64,000 nt of DNA, from NCBI GenBank assembly GCA_903847205.1, contig CAINDA010000006.1, forward strand, positions 1-64,000, read 5' to 3'. The notes below the pieces were generated by a model. The model searched no databases. It was not told the DNA's origin and was given only the letters and a program-made list of their open reading frames with translations. Below are positions 46,370 through 56,164 of the stretch, in pieces. The position numbers and the translations under genes are program-made. This DNA comes from an uncultured Bacteroidota bacterium. Lineage in GTDB: Bacteria; Bacteroidota; Bacteroidia; 2-12-FULL-35-15. Within the stretch, counting starts at the first letter, position 1. Every line of letters begins with the position of its first letter.

Positions 46370-47647
46370 CTAAATTTTAGATTTTAATTTTTTTTCATAT
46401 CCGTTTACAATGAAGTAAATCATTGCGCAGTAAGTTAAGTGCATGACTATTTCGATAGCCACATAAATTTTTAAAAAATCATAAATACCAATGTTTTTGA
46501 AAAAGAGCAGCGAGCATATCACGCAAAAATAGGCGATCTGCCAGATACTATTCAGCCTGATTTTTTCGAATGTAATAAAAATGGAAGAAAAAGCAGAGCC
46601 GATAAAATTCAGCGCGAAACTAAATATTAAAATCTGGGAATAAGCTCCGGAAACGGCATATCTGGCGCCAAATACAAACCCGAATAGCTGCGGTCCGGCA
46701 GATGCAATTACAACAAATTCTATGAAAACCACTGCTAACAGCAGATATACTATATTTCGCACATCATTTTTTACACTTAATGAATTATTTTTTTTTTCTG
46801 TAGTCTGCTGAAAAAATACCTGTGAAATTGTGGAGGAAATAAATATCAGCGGGATGGATAATACTAACCTCGAAAGATCTAAATACCCTACTACTTCAGT
46901 TGAGTAGATTTTGTTTATAAACAAAAACGGCAGAATGGTTGCAGCGCTGCTTAAAAGCGTCGGCAGCACATTAAACTTAGGGTAATCAATATATTTCTTA
47001 AAAACATAGCCGATTTTTTTCCGCGACACAAAACGGATATCATATTTGTTCCTGAAAATCTGCCGGATGCCGGCAATCATATTTGCAACGTTTCCGGAAA
47101 AATCGCCAAGAAATAATCCGCCCGGAATTTTTAAAAATCCTAAAACACTTTGAAAAAAGCCTTCAACCGCGCGTCTTATAATTTTATTACTTGTAGAAGC
47201 TTTAAACGCTTTTTGGCGGATTAACCAGTAATTGATGCATTGATAGATGCCGAAGATAGAGCATAAAAAAGGCAGCAGATAAATGTAGCCTGAATATTTT
47301 TCGGGGAAATTTATAAAATGTACAACCTGATTTTTAAAAAGCACTATAATAAGCAGCAGAAGCGAGCTGAAAATTATATTTATAATAAAGGTGAGCGAAA
47401 GAATGTTTGCTGCCTCATTATTATTTTTAGGAAGTACAATGGTAGCTTCATATCTCAAGGATGAAACAATAGTAAGCATACCGAATATATTGAGGTAAAC
47501 CGACATTGCGCCAAAATCTTCCGGCGTATATATTCTTCTGAGAAAAGGGTGAAGCAGTAAAGGAATGCTTTGGGCGATAACAGCACCAATAACTAATATA
47601 ACAGTATTTTTGGTAAACTCAGACTTTCGTGATAATATTTTGAACAT
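46370..47647 (-). CDS. Polysaccharide flippase (Wzx-like), 425 aa
   Basis: Twelve-helix MOP-superfamily protein: FTKNTVILVIGAVIAQSIPLLLHPFLRRIYTPEDFGAMSVYLNIFGMLTIVSSLRYEATIVLPKN is characteristic of Polysacc_synt flippases. It moves the undecaprenyl-linked repeat unit across the inner membrane. It is the first gene of the fifteen-gene cluster in transcription order. A short GTATCGG/CCGATAC hairpin (47736-47756) stands between it and rny, so a separate transcript is plausible. Confidence 0.9.
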   Translation of the reverse strand: MFKILSRKSEFTKNTVILVIGAVIAQSIPLLLHPFLRRIYTPEDFGAMSVYLNIFGMLTIVSSLRYEATIVLPKNNNEAANILSLTFIINIIFSSLLLLIIVLFKNQVVHFINFPEKYSGYIYLLPFLCSIFGIYQCINYWLIRQKAFKASTSNKIIRRAVEGFFQSVLGFLKIPGGLFLGDFSGNVANMIAGIRQIFRNKYDIRFVSRKKIGYVFKKYIDYPKFNVLPTLLSSAATILPFLFINKIYSTEVVGYLDLSRLVLSIPLIFISSTISQVFFQQTTEKKNNSLSVKNDVRNIVYLLLAVVFIEFVVIASAGPQLFGFVFGARYAVSGAYSQILIFSFALNFIGSAFSSIFITFEKIRLNSIWQIAYFCVICSLLFFKNIGIYDFLKIYVAIEIVMHLTYCAMIYFIVNGYEKKLKSKI

Positions 47648-47791
47648 GAAACTCCTTCGTATTATTTAACAAAAGCAATTGAAAAACAAAATGTTTTCAG
47701 GTTCTAAATTTTACAAATCAGCCTGATTTATCAGAGTATCGGTATAAAGCCGATACAGCATTAATTATCAAATTAACAATTCCGAAATTAT

Positions 47792-49330
47792 TTATTTGGC
47801 AATGCTGACAGCCCTTGTTTCACGTATAACAGTAATTTTAACCTGTCCGGGATAAGTCATCTCCGTTTGAATGCGCTGTGAAATATCAAAAGAAAGCACT
47901 TCAGCCTCTTTATCAGTTACCTTGTCGCAGGATACTAATACGCGCAGCTCTCTGCCAGCCTGGATTGCGTATGTTTTCTCTACTCCGGGATAAGATAATG
48001 CCAATGCTTCCAAATCTTTTAAACGTTTGATATACTGCTCAACAACTTCGCGTCTTGCACCAGGACGGGCACCTGAAATGGCATCGCACACTTGAACAAT
48101 AGGTGAAATCAAAGTAGTCATTTCAATTTCATCGTGATGAGCCCCGATTGCATTGCATACTTCAGGTTTCTCTTTATACTTTTCTGCCAGCTGCATCCCT
48201 AAAATAGCGTGAGGAATTTCAGGGGAATCATCAGGCACTTTACCAATATCATGAAGCAACCCCGCGCGTTTCGCAAGTTTAACGTTCAAGCCGAGCTCTG
48301 CAGCCATTATCGCACAAAGGTTAGCAACCTCGCGTGAGTGCTGTAATAAATTCTGTCCGTAAGACGAACGGTATTTCATACGGCCTACCATACGTATCAA
48401 TTCAGGATGCAGCCCGTGAATACCTAAGTCGATGGTGGTACGCTTGCCGATTTCAACAATCTCTTCCTCAATCTGTTTTTTTACTTTCTCTACAATTTCC
48501 TCAATACGTGCAGGGTGTATCCGCCCATCAGTTACCAATTGGTGCAACGCTAAACGTGCAATTTCTCTGCGGATAGGGTCAAAGCCGGATAAAACAACTG
48601 CTCCCGGGGTATCATCAACAATAATTTCAATCCCTGTAGCAGCTTCAAGGGCGCGTATGTTGCGTCCTTCACGGCCGATTATGCGTCCTTTAATTTCGTC
48701 ATTTTCAATATTAAATACTGAAACTGAATTATCAATTGCATGCTCAGTAGCAACACGTTGAATGGTTTGAATAACAACCTTTTTAGCTTCCTGATTTGCA
48801 GAAATTTTTGCTTCTTCAACAATGTCCTTAATGTGCGACATTGCAGCTGTTCTTGCCTCTGCTTTCAAAGATTCTATCAATTGTGCTTTAGCTTCTTCGG
48901 CTTTCATACCGCTGAGAACTTCGAGCTGTTCAACCTGCCTGCGGTGGAATTTATCTACCTCCTGCTGTTTAGTGCTTACCAGCTCCAGTTGTACAGTAAG
49001 GTTTTTACGAACAGCATCTAATTCGGCATCTTTGCGCTGTACCTGCTCCTGCTTCTGCGAAAGAGACTGTTCTTTTTGTTTGATGCGGGTTTCAGCCTGA
49101 AAAACAACCTGATTTTTTTCGTTAATCACTTTTTCATGTTCTGCTTTCAGCTGCAAAAATTTTTCTTTAGCTTGCAGCATCTTGTCTTTCTTGATTATTT
49201 CCGCCTCAGCTTCAGCATCCTTAATAATACTTTTCGACTTGTCAACGTTAGTTTTTTTTACAATAATAAATGTAATAAGCGCCCCGATAATCAATCCTCC
49301 AAGGATGGCTGCTATAATGAATGTATCCAT
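47792..49330 (-). CDS. rny: Ribonuclease Y, 512 aa
   Basis: An endoribonuclease that initiates mRNA decay, anchored to the inner membrane. The chain starts [26 protein letters not shown] (membrane segment), then a long coiled coil (about 30-195), a KH RNA-binding domain with [15 protein letters not shown] at 215-229, and an HD domain with the metal pair H360-D361 in LLHDIGK. Length and order are typical. The start at 49330 places the membrane helix at the N-terminus; an upstream ATG at 49390 would add 20 residues. A minus-strand TACTTTTG at 49395-49388 may be its -7 element. Confidence 0.96.
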   Translation of the reverse strand: MDTFIIAAILGGLIIGALITFIIVKKTNVDKSKSIIKDAEAEAEIIKKDKMLQAKEKFLQLKAEHEKVINEKNQVVFQAETRIKQKEQSLSQKQEQVQRKDAELDAVRKNLTVQLELVSTKQQEVDKFHRRQVEQLEVLSGMKAEEAKAQLIESLKAEARTAAMSHIKDIVEEAKISANQEAKKVVIQTIQRVATEHAIDNSVSVFNIENDEIKGRIIGREGRNIRALEAATGIEIIVDDTPGAVVLSGFDPIRREIARLALHQLVTDGRIHPARIEEIVEKVKKQIEEEIVEIGKRTTIDLGIHGLHPELIRMVGRMKYRSSYGQNLLQHSREVANLCAIMAAELGLNVKLAKRAGLLHDIGKVPDDSPEIPHAILGMQLAEKYKEKPEVCNAIGAHHDEIEMTTLISPIVQVCDAISGARPGARREVVEQYIKRLKDLEALALSYPGVEKTYAIQAGRELRVLVSCDKVTDKEAEVLSFDISQRIQTEMTYPGQVKITVIRETRAVSIAK

Positions 49331-49466
49331 AATTTTAAATATTAAATGTTTGATAATAAAAAATTCCCGCCTTGCTCCTGAAAAAGACAAAAGTAGAATT
49401 TGCGAATTAATTAAGAACGGCTAAGGGAAGTTTTTGTTTACAGTCTGTTGTTAACAAACTATAAAA

Positions 49467-49763
49467 TCAGTGTACATTACTTTCTTTTCGAAGATATTCA
49501 GAAACAAACAAATCAAGCTGGTTAACGAGCTCTTTCTCAAGCTCATGTGTTTTTTCGGGAGTATTTTGCTGCGTTGCCAACAAATTAAGTGCGCACATGG
49601 CTAATAAGTCCTGTTTATCACGCACTGAATAATTCTGCTCAAATTCCTTCAATTTTTCATTAATCATTTTAGCTGCCTGCAATACACCATGCTCATCATC
49701 CTGCTTAACGGTGAGAGGATAGCTTCGGCCTGCAATTAAAATTTTTAATGATACTTCAGCCAT
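49467..49763 (-). CDS. zapA: Cell division protein ZapA, 98 aa
   Basis: A short protein of the ZapA family: SLKILIAGRSYPLTVKQDDEHGVLQAAKMINEKLKEFEQNYSVRDKQDLLAMCALNLLATQQ, with the N-terminal globular head and a C-terminal helix for coiled-coil dimers. It bundles FtsZ filaments at mid-cell. It is preceded by a small coiled-coil gene at 49884 and followed by rny, an order often seen in Bacteroidota. Confidence 0.9.
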   Translation of the reverse strand: MAEVSLKILIAGRSYPLTVKQDDEHGVLQAAKMINEKLKEFEQNYSVRDKQDLLAMCALNLLATQQNTPEKTHELEKELVNQLDLFVSEYLRKESNVH

Positions 49764-49883
49764 TTTATTTATTTAGTTTGAAAGGTATAAGTTCTACAAT
49801 TTAATTTAGAAAGTTCAAAGGCGGGGCAAATTCAAACTCTGACCTTTTAAACTTTAAACTGTTTTATAACTTTTAACTGCTTT

Positions 49884-50207
49884 TTACTTCAAGAGAGCAA
49901 TGCAATTGTCAATTTCCTGCACAAGCTCATTAATTTTCAGTTTGGTATCCGTAACAATTTTATTTTGTTCTTCGTTTTTGTTTTCGATTAATTCCTTATT
50001 GTGTTTTTCTAAAGTTTCAATCGTTGTTTTTTTTTCATTAAGTAATAAGTCAATCGTAATTTTTTGTTCGGCAATTGTTTTTTGCAACTCGCTATTGTCA
50101 GCGGATAATTGTTCGTTATCTTTTTTAAGCTGTTGATGTAAACTTACTAATTTCTCAACTTTCGCTTTTAAGTCTGTAATAGGTAAAGTTAATTCATTCA
50201 TAATCAA
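49884..50207 (-). CDS. Small coiled-coil protein upstream of zapA, 107 aa
   Basis: The sequence is almost wholly heptad-patterned coiled coil (LTLPITDLKAKVEKLVSLHQQLKKDNEQLSADNSELQKTIAEQKITIDLLLNEKKTTIETLEKHNKELIENKNEEQNKIVTDTKLKINELVQEIDNCIALLK). There is no signal peptide. Similar small coiled coils commonly precede zapA in Bacteroidota. In size and shape it recalls ZapB, which bridges ZapA and the nucleoid in enterobacteria, but equivalence is inference only. Confidence 0.75.
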   Translation of the reverse strand: MIMNELTLPITDLKAKVEKLVSLHQQLKKDNEQLSADNSELQKTIAEQKITIDLLLNEKKTTIETLEKHNKELIENKNEEQNKIVTDTKLKINELVQEIDNCIALLK

Positions 50208-50342
50208 TTATTAAAATCCATTACTATAATTTTGCAAATATAAGGCTGAATATTGGAATTGCAAAATAATTCCTAAAAATGGAAACCGCTACAAATAATT
50301 TAGGGAAATTCTAAATTAGGCCGGGTGAATAATATATTTAAG

Positions 50343-51995
50343 CTAAATTTTTATTCCCATCACAAGTATATCGTCAGTCTGCTCCAGGGCACCTTTCCAT
50401 TCTTCAATAAAAGTATTAAGATGTTCTTTTTGTTCTTTCATAGATTTACCTTGAATTGAGAGAAGACTTTCTTTAAATCTTTTCGACATCATTTTTTTAT
50501 CATTCTGTCCGAACTGATCTGCAAATCCATCTGTAAACAGGTAAACAACATCACCTTTTTGTAATTTAATTGTATGTTTCTTAAATATCTGCTCATCAAT
50601 GGTAAAGCCGCCAATTGCGCTCTTTGTGGCTTTTGTTTCTTCAAGTTGCAGCCCAGCAAAGGCATCCTCTGGATTAAGACTGAATTCCATCGCGTGTGCA
50701 TTCCTGATAATCCAAATTGGGCGGTTAGCTCCTGCATATTCAAGTTCTGTTTTATTTTTATTGAAAGAACATAGTGCTATATCCATACCCACATTTGTTG
50801 AATCCACTTTTTCCGACTGGTGCAATACTTTTTTCAGCCGAATGTTTACAGAGTGAAGTATGGCCGAAACATCATGAGTTTTTGCTACGGCTTCATTTAA
50901 TTTCTCCGAACAGATGGTGCTCATTAATGCCCCCGGAACTCCATGCCCGGTGCAGTCGGCAGCAGCTATTAAAATCCTGTTTTTTTTTTCTGAAAACCAA
51001 TAAAAGTCACCTGCAACAATGTCCTTGGGTTTATAAAGAACGAATGATTCAGGAAACGCTGCTGTAATAGATTCCTGACGGGGAAGAATTGAATTTTGAA
51101 TGCGCAGTGCATAATTTATACTATCGGTTATCTCAAGATTTTTTATTTCGATAATTTTATAGGCGGTTTCAATTTTTTTATTTCTCAGATCTAATTCAAA
51201 ATTTCTTTTTTGATTCTGACGGTAGTTTCGAAAAATATAAAAGGCTAAAAAGATCACTAACAGCAATACTATCAAAAAAAGAGTCAAAATTAAATTTTGA
51301 GTTTGAATTTTAGAAAACTGTTCGGTAAGCGTGTTCTTTTGTTCTCTGATTTTTTTTTCACGTATTTCAATCTCGCCTCTTCTTAAATTCAGAACCTTTA
51401 CCTGATCATCAAAAATGCTCTTTTGATACATAATTTCCGCTTCCCGTTCATCCAGCAACTTGCTTTTGGTATCAAGCAGTTCCTGCTGCCGGATGTTTTC
51501 GAGCTCAACACTTTCAAGTATTTTTTTTGTTTTGTTATGCTCCAGCCGTTCGATTTCAGATTCAAATAACAGCTGGTTATTTTTAACCATCATATTGTTC
51601 GGATCGATTTTAAGAGCAAGATTTAATATGGTGAAATTTTTAGCTTTGTAGCAGAAGTTAGCTGTGGGATTTCTTAAATAAATATACCGGAACTGCGTTT
51701 GCAGGGATAAGAGATAATAGATGGTTTTAGTTTTAAAAGCAGCGGGGGGCAATATGTTTTTGGCAATTTTAATATACTCATAAAAATAAATTACAGCACT
51801 GTCCAGCCTATGGCAGCTAATAGCTATTGCAGTATCTGCAGGAAGATCAGCATACAAAATCCTTTCCATTGAATTCCAGTATGCCTCAATTTCAGCGTTT
51901 AATCTAGGATTGGTTTCTGCCTGCGGGTATAACACTGAAAAATTGAAACCGAACAATATAAAAAAAACGAAGAAAAATTTATTTCTAAAACTCAT
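50343..51995 (-). CDS. Membrane-bound SpoIIE-family phosphatase with helical sensor, 550 aa
   Basis: Signal segment (MSFRNKFFFVFFILFGFNFSVLYPQ), a helical TPR-like periplasmic region (about 30-165), a coiled coil (165-245, with LLDEREAEIMYQKSIF), one membrane helix (LILTLFLIVLLLVIFLAFYIF), a second short coil and a SpoIIE/PP2C phosphatase (about 310-550: AADCTGHGVPGALMS, GMDIALCSF, DGFADQFGQNDKK, DDILVMGIKI). Its output domain is the same as in the two propeller sensors but the input is different. It follows the OmpA/SBBP gene by only 19 bp, so the two are probably one operon. Confidence 0.9.
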   Translation of the reverse strand: MSFRNKFFFVFFILFGFNFSVLYPQAETNPRLNAEIEAYWNSMERILYADLPADTAIAISCHRLDSAVIYFYEYIKIAKNILPPAAFKTKTIYYLLSLQTQFRYIYLRNPTANFCYKAKNFTILNLALKIDPNNMMVKNNQLLFESEIERLEHNKTKKILESVELENIRQQELLDTKSKLLDEREAEIMYQKSIFDDQVKVLNLRRGEIEIREKKIREQKNTLTEQFSKIQTQNLILTLFLIVLLLVIFLAFYIFRNYRQNQKRNFELDLRNKKIETAYKIIEIKNLEITDSINYALRIQNSILPRQESITAAFPESFVLYKPKDIVAGDFYWFSEKKNRILIAAADCTGHGVPGALMSTICSEKLNEAVAKTHDVSAILHSVNIRLKKVLHQSEKVDSTNVGMDIALCSFNKNKTELEYAGANRPIWIIRNAHAMEFSLNPEDAFAGLQLEETKATKSAIGGFTIDEQIFKKHTIKLQKGDVVYLFTDGFADQFGQNDKKMMSKRFKESLLSIQGKSMKEQKEHLNTFIEEWKGALEQTDDILVMGIKI

Positions 51996-52014
51996 GCATT
52001 ATAAATTAATTTTA

Positions 52015-54156
52015 TCACTTTATCAATTTAAATTCAGTTCTCCGATTTACCTGATGCTCTTTTTCGGAACATTCAACTCCGTCAACACACCTGTTAATAA
52101 TTTTTGTTTCACCAAACCCCTGCCCTTTAATTCTTTTTATTTTTATTCCCTTTTTTATAAAAAAATCAACAATGGCTGTGGCTCTTTTTTCTGAAAGAAC
52201 CATGTTAGCCTGAGCCTCGCCTACTGCATCGGTGTAGGAATAGATTTCAATTTTATAGCCTGAATTCTGCTTCAAGATTTCAACCAGTTTATTTATGATT
52301 ATTGTGTTCTCAGCTGAAATATCCCATGCTCCATGTTTATATAAAATATTTTCATTCACAGTTATTTCTTTTTCAGTGCCGGCAATAAATTTATCTAACT
52401 TATCGGCGTTATCTTCATCTGTAAACTCAATTAATTTCATTAATTCATTGGATAAAACATCAAATGTAAAATCATTGTTTTTATCCTTTGCTAATTCCTT
52501 AATAATTTCTCCTTTTTGATTTGCAAGATAGATGGGCTCACCAGCCGGCAGACTTTCATTTTTTTCTAAAACAATGTTAACGCTGTCTTCGGCACTTATT
52601 CCTTTAAAAGAAAAGTCCCCGAATATGTCGGTTTTTGTTGATTTAATCACGTCCCCCTTGCTGTCTTTTAAATTAACAACCTGATCTACTAAGGAAGATT
52701 TCCCTTTGCCATGCATAAGTTTAGCATAGTAATTTACATATTTGTTTTTATCAGTAAAGTTGGGTTCAGGACTTACTGCCTTTTTAACGAAAGAAAATGT
52801 CCCGGCTTGATTAACTTTTGCAAAAAACAATTCATTCCCCCCGCTGTTAGTTAATTCTATATCGCCTATTTTAATGCTGCCATAGTAGGATCCTAAAATA
52901 TAAAGGCAGCCTTGATTATCTGCACACATATCTACAACCTCATCATTTCCGTTGCCGCCAGCCAATAAACTCCATTCATCTTTCAGCATTCCTTTATATT
53001 TTACAACAAATAAATCCTTGCCAAAGGTTGCCATGTTGCTGAAGGATTCATTATTATTGGAAGAATTTGTGAAAGAGCCGCCAATATAAAAATTTCCAAT
53101 CTGGTCAGTTACAAAACTTTGACTCTTTTCATTACCGCCGGTTCCGAAAGACTGAATCCACTGGCTTTTGCCGGCGGAATCAAACTTTACAAAAAAAACA
53201 TCGAACTCACCTTTATTTGCTATCTGAGTTTCATTCAAACAAAAAGTACTGTCGAAATTGCCGGCTAAATAAATACTGCCCTCATTATCGGTGCATACCC
53301 CTGTGGCATAATCAAGGCCTTTGCCTCCCACATGCTTTGCCCATTGAGCTTCACCATTGGTATTATATTTCACCAAAAAAGCATCACCGCTACCGTTTGA
53401 AGCAAGGGAAACGCGATTAAACTTTATTGTGTCATTAAAAGATCCGGAAACATAAAAGGCATCACCGTCAACCAGAAGGGAAGAAGAATTGACGACGTCG
53501 TCTTTTTTTCCGCCGACAGCTTTGTCCCATATTAATTCACCTTTTGAAGAAAATTTCAACAGAAGAATATCGCTGCCGCCAAAGCCTGCAATAGTTTTAT
53601 CTTCAATTGTAAGAGAATCGTAAAAGCTGGCTGCTACATAACAATTGTTAAACTTATCAAGCTTAATATCGCATCCATAGGAACCGCCTTTTCCGTTGCC
53701 GGGAATAATCCATACAGGATCCCCGGAAGAATTATACTTTGCCGCGAAAAAATTCTGCTGTCTGCCTCCCAATATAATTGTCTGACCGAATAATGCATCG
53801 CCCTTATAGAATCCAGTAACATAAACATACCCTGATTCATCGGCTGTGATTGACTCTCCTTCATCATCGCCGTCGGAACCTGCATTTGTTGCCCATAAGC
53901 AGATGCCGGTGGAATCATATTTGGCAATAAAAATATCCTCCTTGCCGTAACTGCCAAGGACTAAATTTTTGCCGAACCTTACAATACCGGTAAAACTGCC
54001 AGTTACGTATATGTTTTTAAATTTATCTACAAAAATTTTTGAAGCCGAAATATTATTCGTCCTCTTTTCGGATACAGGATTATCACCAGCCTCCTTCGAA
54101 AAAAGAAGTGATACTGGCAAGAAATAAATTAACAATAAAAAAAATAAATGTTTCAT
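52015..54156 (-). CDS. SBBP beta-propeller protein with OmpA C-terminal domain, 713 aa
   Basis: The signal peptide (to about residue 20) is followed by seven or so propeller units of the SBBP type (ITADESGYVYVTGFYKGDALFG, VCTDNEGSIYLAGNFDSTFCLN, MCADNQGCLYILGSYYGS). A carboxypeptidase-like linker (VNLKDSKGDVIKSTKTDIFGDFSFKGI) follows, then an OmpA/MotB peptidoglycan-binding domain (about 600-713) with IEIYSYTDAVGEAQANMVLSEKRATAIVDFFIKKGI and NRRTEFKLIK. It should be in the outer membrane or periplasm, holding peptidoglycan. Such proteins often pair with type IX or gliding functions, but no direct link is visible here. Confidence 0.88.
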   Translation of the reverse strand: MKHLFFLLLIYFLPVSLLFSKEAGDNPVSEKRTNNISASKIFVDKFKNIYVTGSFTGIVRFGKNLVLGSYGKEDIFIAKYDSTGICLWATNAGSDGDDEGESITADESGYVYVTGFYKGDALFGQTIILGGRQQNFFAAKYNSSGDPVWIIPGNGKGGSYGCDIKLDKFNNCYVAASFYDSLTIEDKTIAGFGGSDILLLKFSSKGELIWDKAVGGKKDDVVNSSSLLVDGDAFYVSGSFNDTIKFNRVSLASNGSGDAFLVKYNTNGEAQWAKHVGGKGLDYATGVCTDNEGSIYLAGNFDSTFCLNETQIANKGEFDVFFVKFDSAGKSQWIQSFGTGGNEKSQSFVTDQIGNFYIGGSFTNSSNNNESFSNMATFGKDLFVVKYKGMLKDEWSLLAGGNGNDEVVDMCADNQGCLYILGSYYGSIKIGDIELTNSGGNELFFAKVNQAGTFSFVKKAVSPEPNFTDKNKYVNYYAKLMHGKGKSSLVDQVVNLKDSKGDVIKSTKTDIFGDFSFKGISAEDSVNIVLEKNESLPAGEPIYLANQKGEIIKELAKDKNNDFTFDVLSNELMKLIEFTDEDNADKLDKFIAGTEKEITVNENILYKHGAWDISAENTIIINKLVEILKQNSGYKIEIYSYTDAVGEAQANMVLSEKRATAIVDFFIKKGIKIKRIKGQGFGETKIINRCVDGVECSEKEHQVNRRTEFKLIK

Positions 54157-54209
54157 CCTAGGATTAGAATAAAAATAATTGTTTTCTTTTCGGGTATTCT
54201 TTGAGCTAA

Positions 54210-54239
54210 TAAAAGTAGTGTATTTCCGCTAAATACAAA
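54210..54239 (-). promoter_or_regulatory. Candidate promoter of the OmpA/SBBP-SpoIIE operon
   Basis: On the minus strand a TTTG at 54239-54236 is followed after 18 bases by TACTTTTA at 54217-54210, close to the Bacteroidota TTTG/TAnnTTTG pair. It lies about 54 bp upstream of the ATG at 54156. Confidence 0.5.
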
Positions 54240-54310
54240 TCGGTAAAAAGCTGTGTTTTAATTTAGAATTGTTAATTTACATAAATATTTTAAATAAAAT
54301 TGATTAATTG

Positions 54311-54318
54311 TATCTTTG
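54311..54318 (+). promoter_or_regulatory. TATCTTTG -7 element directly ahead of the M23 gene
   Basis: TATCTTTG matches the TAnnTTTG -7 consensus exactly. The ATG is at 54322, so transcription from this element would begin at or near the start codon, giving a leaderless or near-leaderless message. No clear -33 TTG is seen at the right distance. Confidence 0.4.
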
Positions 54319-54321
54319 TAT

Positions 54322-56049
54322 ATGTTCAACCGCTTTTCCTTAGGCTTGCTGTTCGTTTTTCTTTCAGAGGCTGTTATTGCACAAACCCATTATCCTTCTG
54401 ACTATTTCCGTTCACCAATTGATCCTGCTTTGAGTCTTGCCGGCAATTTTGGCGAAATACGTCCGAATCATTTCCATGCCGGCTTCGATCTTAAAACAAA
54501 TAACCGTGAAGGACTTCCTGTTTATGCTGCTGCTGACGGCTATGTTTCAAGGGTTAAAACGGGCGCTTACGGTTACGGCAAAGTACTTTACATCAATCAT
54601 CCAAATGGATACACTACTGTTTACGGGCATTTAAGGAATTTCAACAGCACAATCGCTGGCAGTGCAAAAAAAATCCAGTACTATAAAGAATCCTTTGAAA
54701 TAGATTCACTGCTTACACCTGAACAGCTCCCGGTAAAAAAAGGCGACATTATTGCTTATTCCGGCAATACCGGCGGTTCTCAAGGGCCGCATCTGCATTT
54801 TGAAATACGCGATACCAAAACCGAATCGCCTATTAATCCATATTATTTCGGATATGCTGTGAAAGATAACGTAAAGCCGGTAATCACAAAAATTGCTGTT
54901 TACCCGATCGGCGAAACTGCGGTTGTTAACGGGAAACATCTCACAAAAAAAATAAAACCTGTCCGTTTAAAAGGAGTTTATTCACTCAGTAAAACAGATT
55001 CAGTTACTGTGAACGGTGATATAGGTTTCGGTGTAGAATGCTTTGATACCGAAACGGGCTCAACTAACCAGAATGCAGTTTTTTCAATTGAACTGCAATC
55101 TGACGGTAAACGAATTTATTATGAAGAATTAGAAAAATTCACATTTGAAAATGCACGTTATGTAAATGCTCATATTGATTACCAGGAAAAACAAAAACAT
55201 AATGAAAGGATTCAAAAATGTTTTCTATCAAAAAATAATCTGCTTGGTATTTATAAAGACATTGAAAATGGCGGAGTTGTAAGCTTTACAGACAATTCAG
55301 TACACTGGATAAAATACATAGTAAAAGATTTTGCAGGTAATTCAACAGAATTTACATTAAAAGTAAGAAGCACATCAAAAAACAAATTACAGAAAACCAT
55401 TGCCGGCTCAAACCTTGAAGTTTACGATTGTTTAAAAAGTAACCAGTGTAAAAAACAAGATGTTGAAATTTTAATTCCTCCTTATGCCTTATACGACGAT
55501 TTAAAATTCAAAACTTCTGTATCGCCTTCTGTTAGAGGGATGTACTCGAAGATATACCATGTTCAGGATGATGAAACCGCGCTGCAGAAAGCATACACGC
55601 TTAATATAAAACCAGATAATCTGCCCGGCGCTTTGGAAAGCAAGGCAGCTATTATTTCCATAAAGGCTAAAGGGAAACAAAGTTATGAAGGCGGAAACTA
55701 TAAAAACGGCTGGGTAAGCGCACAAATAAACACTTTCGGTAATTTTGCCGTGACAGTTGATACTACAGCACCAAAAATAAGCCCTGTCTTCAAGGTGCTT
55801 GATAAAAACAATGTTGATTTCAGAAATGCAAAAATGATCGGAATAAAAGCGTATGATAATCTTTCCGGAATAAAAAAATACCGCGCATCTATTGACGGGA
55901 AATGGGTTTTATGCGAATATGAATTCAAAAAACAGTTGTTGTTTTATACTTTTGATGAGGCTGTTCAGAAGGGAAAGCATACATTTAACATTGAAGTAAC
56001 CGACAATAAAAACAATATATCGACCTGGACTTGCACATTTTTAAGGTAA
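54322..56049 (+). CDS. M23-family peptidase, exported, 575 aa
   Basis: Signal peptide MFNRFSLGLLFVFLSEAVIAQ, then a LytM/M23 domain (about 40-175) with the zinc ligands H52 and D56 (HAGFD) and H157-x-H159 (HLHFE). The domain belongs to the endopeptidases that cut peptide cross-links in peptidoglycan. The remaining 390 residues form beta-rich repeats with no firm identity, ending in a fibronectin- or bacterial Ig-like section (VTVDTTAPKISPVFKVLDKNNVDFRNAKMIGIKAYDNLSGIKKYRASIDGKWVLCEYE). M23 proteins with such tails are common in Bacteroidota envelopes. An alternative TTG start lies 6 bp upstream. Confidence 0.88.
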   Translation: MFNRFSLGLLFVFLSEAVIAQTHYPSDYFRSPIDPALSLAGNFGEIRPNHFHAGFDLKTNNREGLPVYAAADGYVSRVKTGAYGYGKVLYINHPNGYTTVYGHLRNFNSTIAGSAKKIQYYKESFEIDSLLTPEQLPVKKGDIIAYSGNTGGSQGPHLHFEIRDTKTESPINPYYFGYAVKDNVKPVITKIAVYPIGETAVVNGKHLTKKIKPVRLKGVYSLSKTDSVTVNGDIGFGVECFDTETGSTNQNAVFSIELQSDGKRIYYEELEKFTFENARYVNAHIDYQEKQKHNERIQKCFLSKNNLLGIYKDIENGGVVSFTDNSVHWIKYIVKDFAGNSTEFTLKVRSTSKNKLQKTIAGSNLEVYDCLKSNQCKKQDVEILIPPYALYDDLKFKTSVSPSVRGMYSKIYHVQDDETALQKAYTLNIKPDNLPGALESKAAIISIKAKGKQSYEGGNYKNGWVSAQINTFGNFAVTVDTTAPKISPVFKVLDKNNVDFRNAKMIGIKAYDNLSGIKKYRASIDGKWVLCEYEFKKQLLFYTFDEAVQKGKHTFNIEVTDNKNNISTWTCTFLR

Positions 56050-56164
56050 GACAGGGGCACAGGAAATTAATTTAATTAAATCAGTGAAGTTCATTTTCTT
56101 TAATAAATTTACATGTAATTTTTTAAAACTTTCAGAACATTTACACAGATAATTCAAAATTTAC

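Noticed and set aside
49331-49466. 6S RNA next to zapA
   Set aside because: The location is suggestive from other phyla, but I could not see the long bulged hairpin characteristic of 6S RNA.
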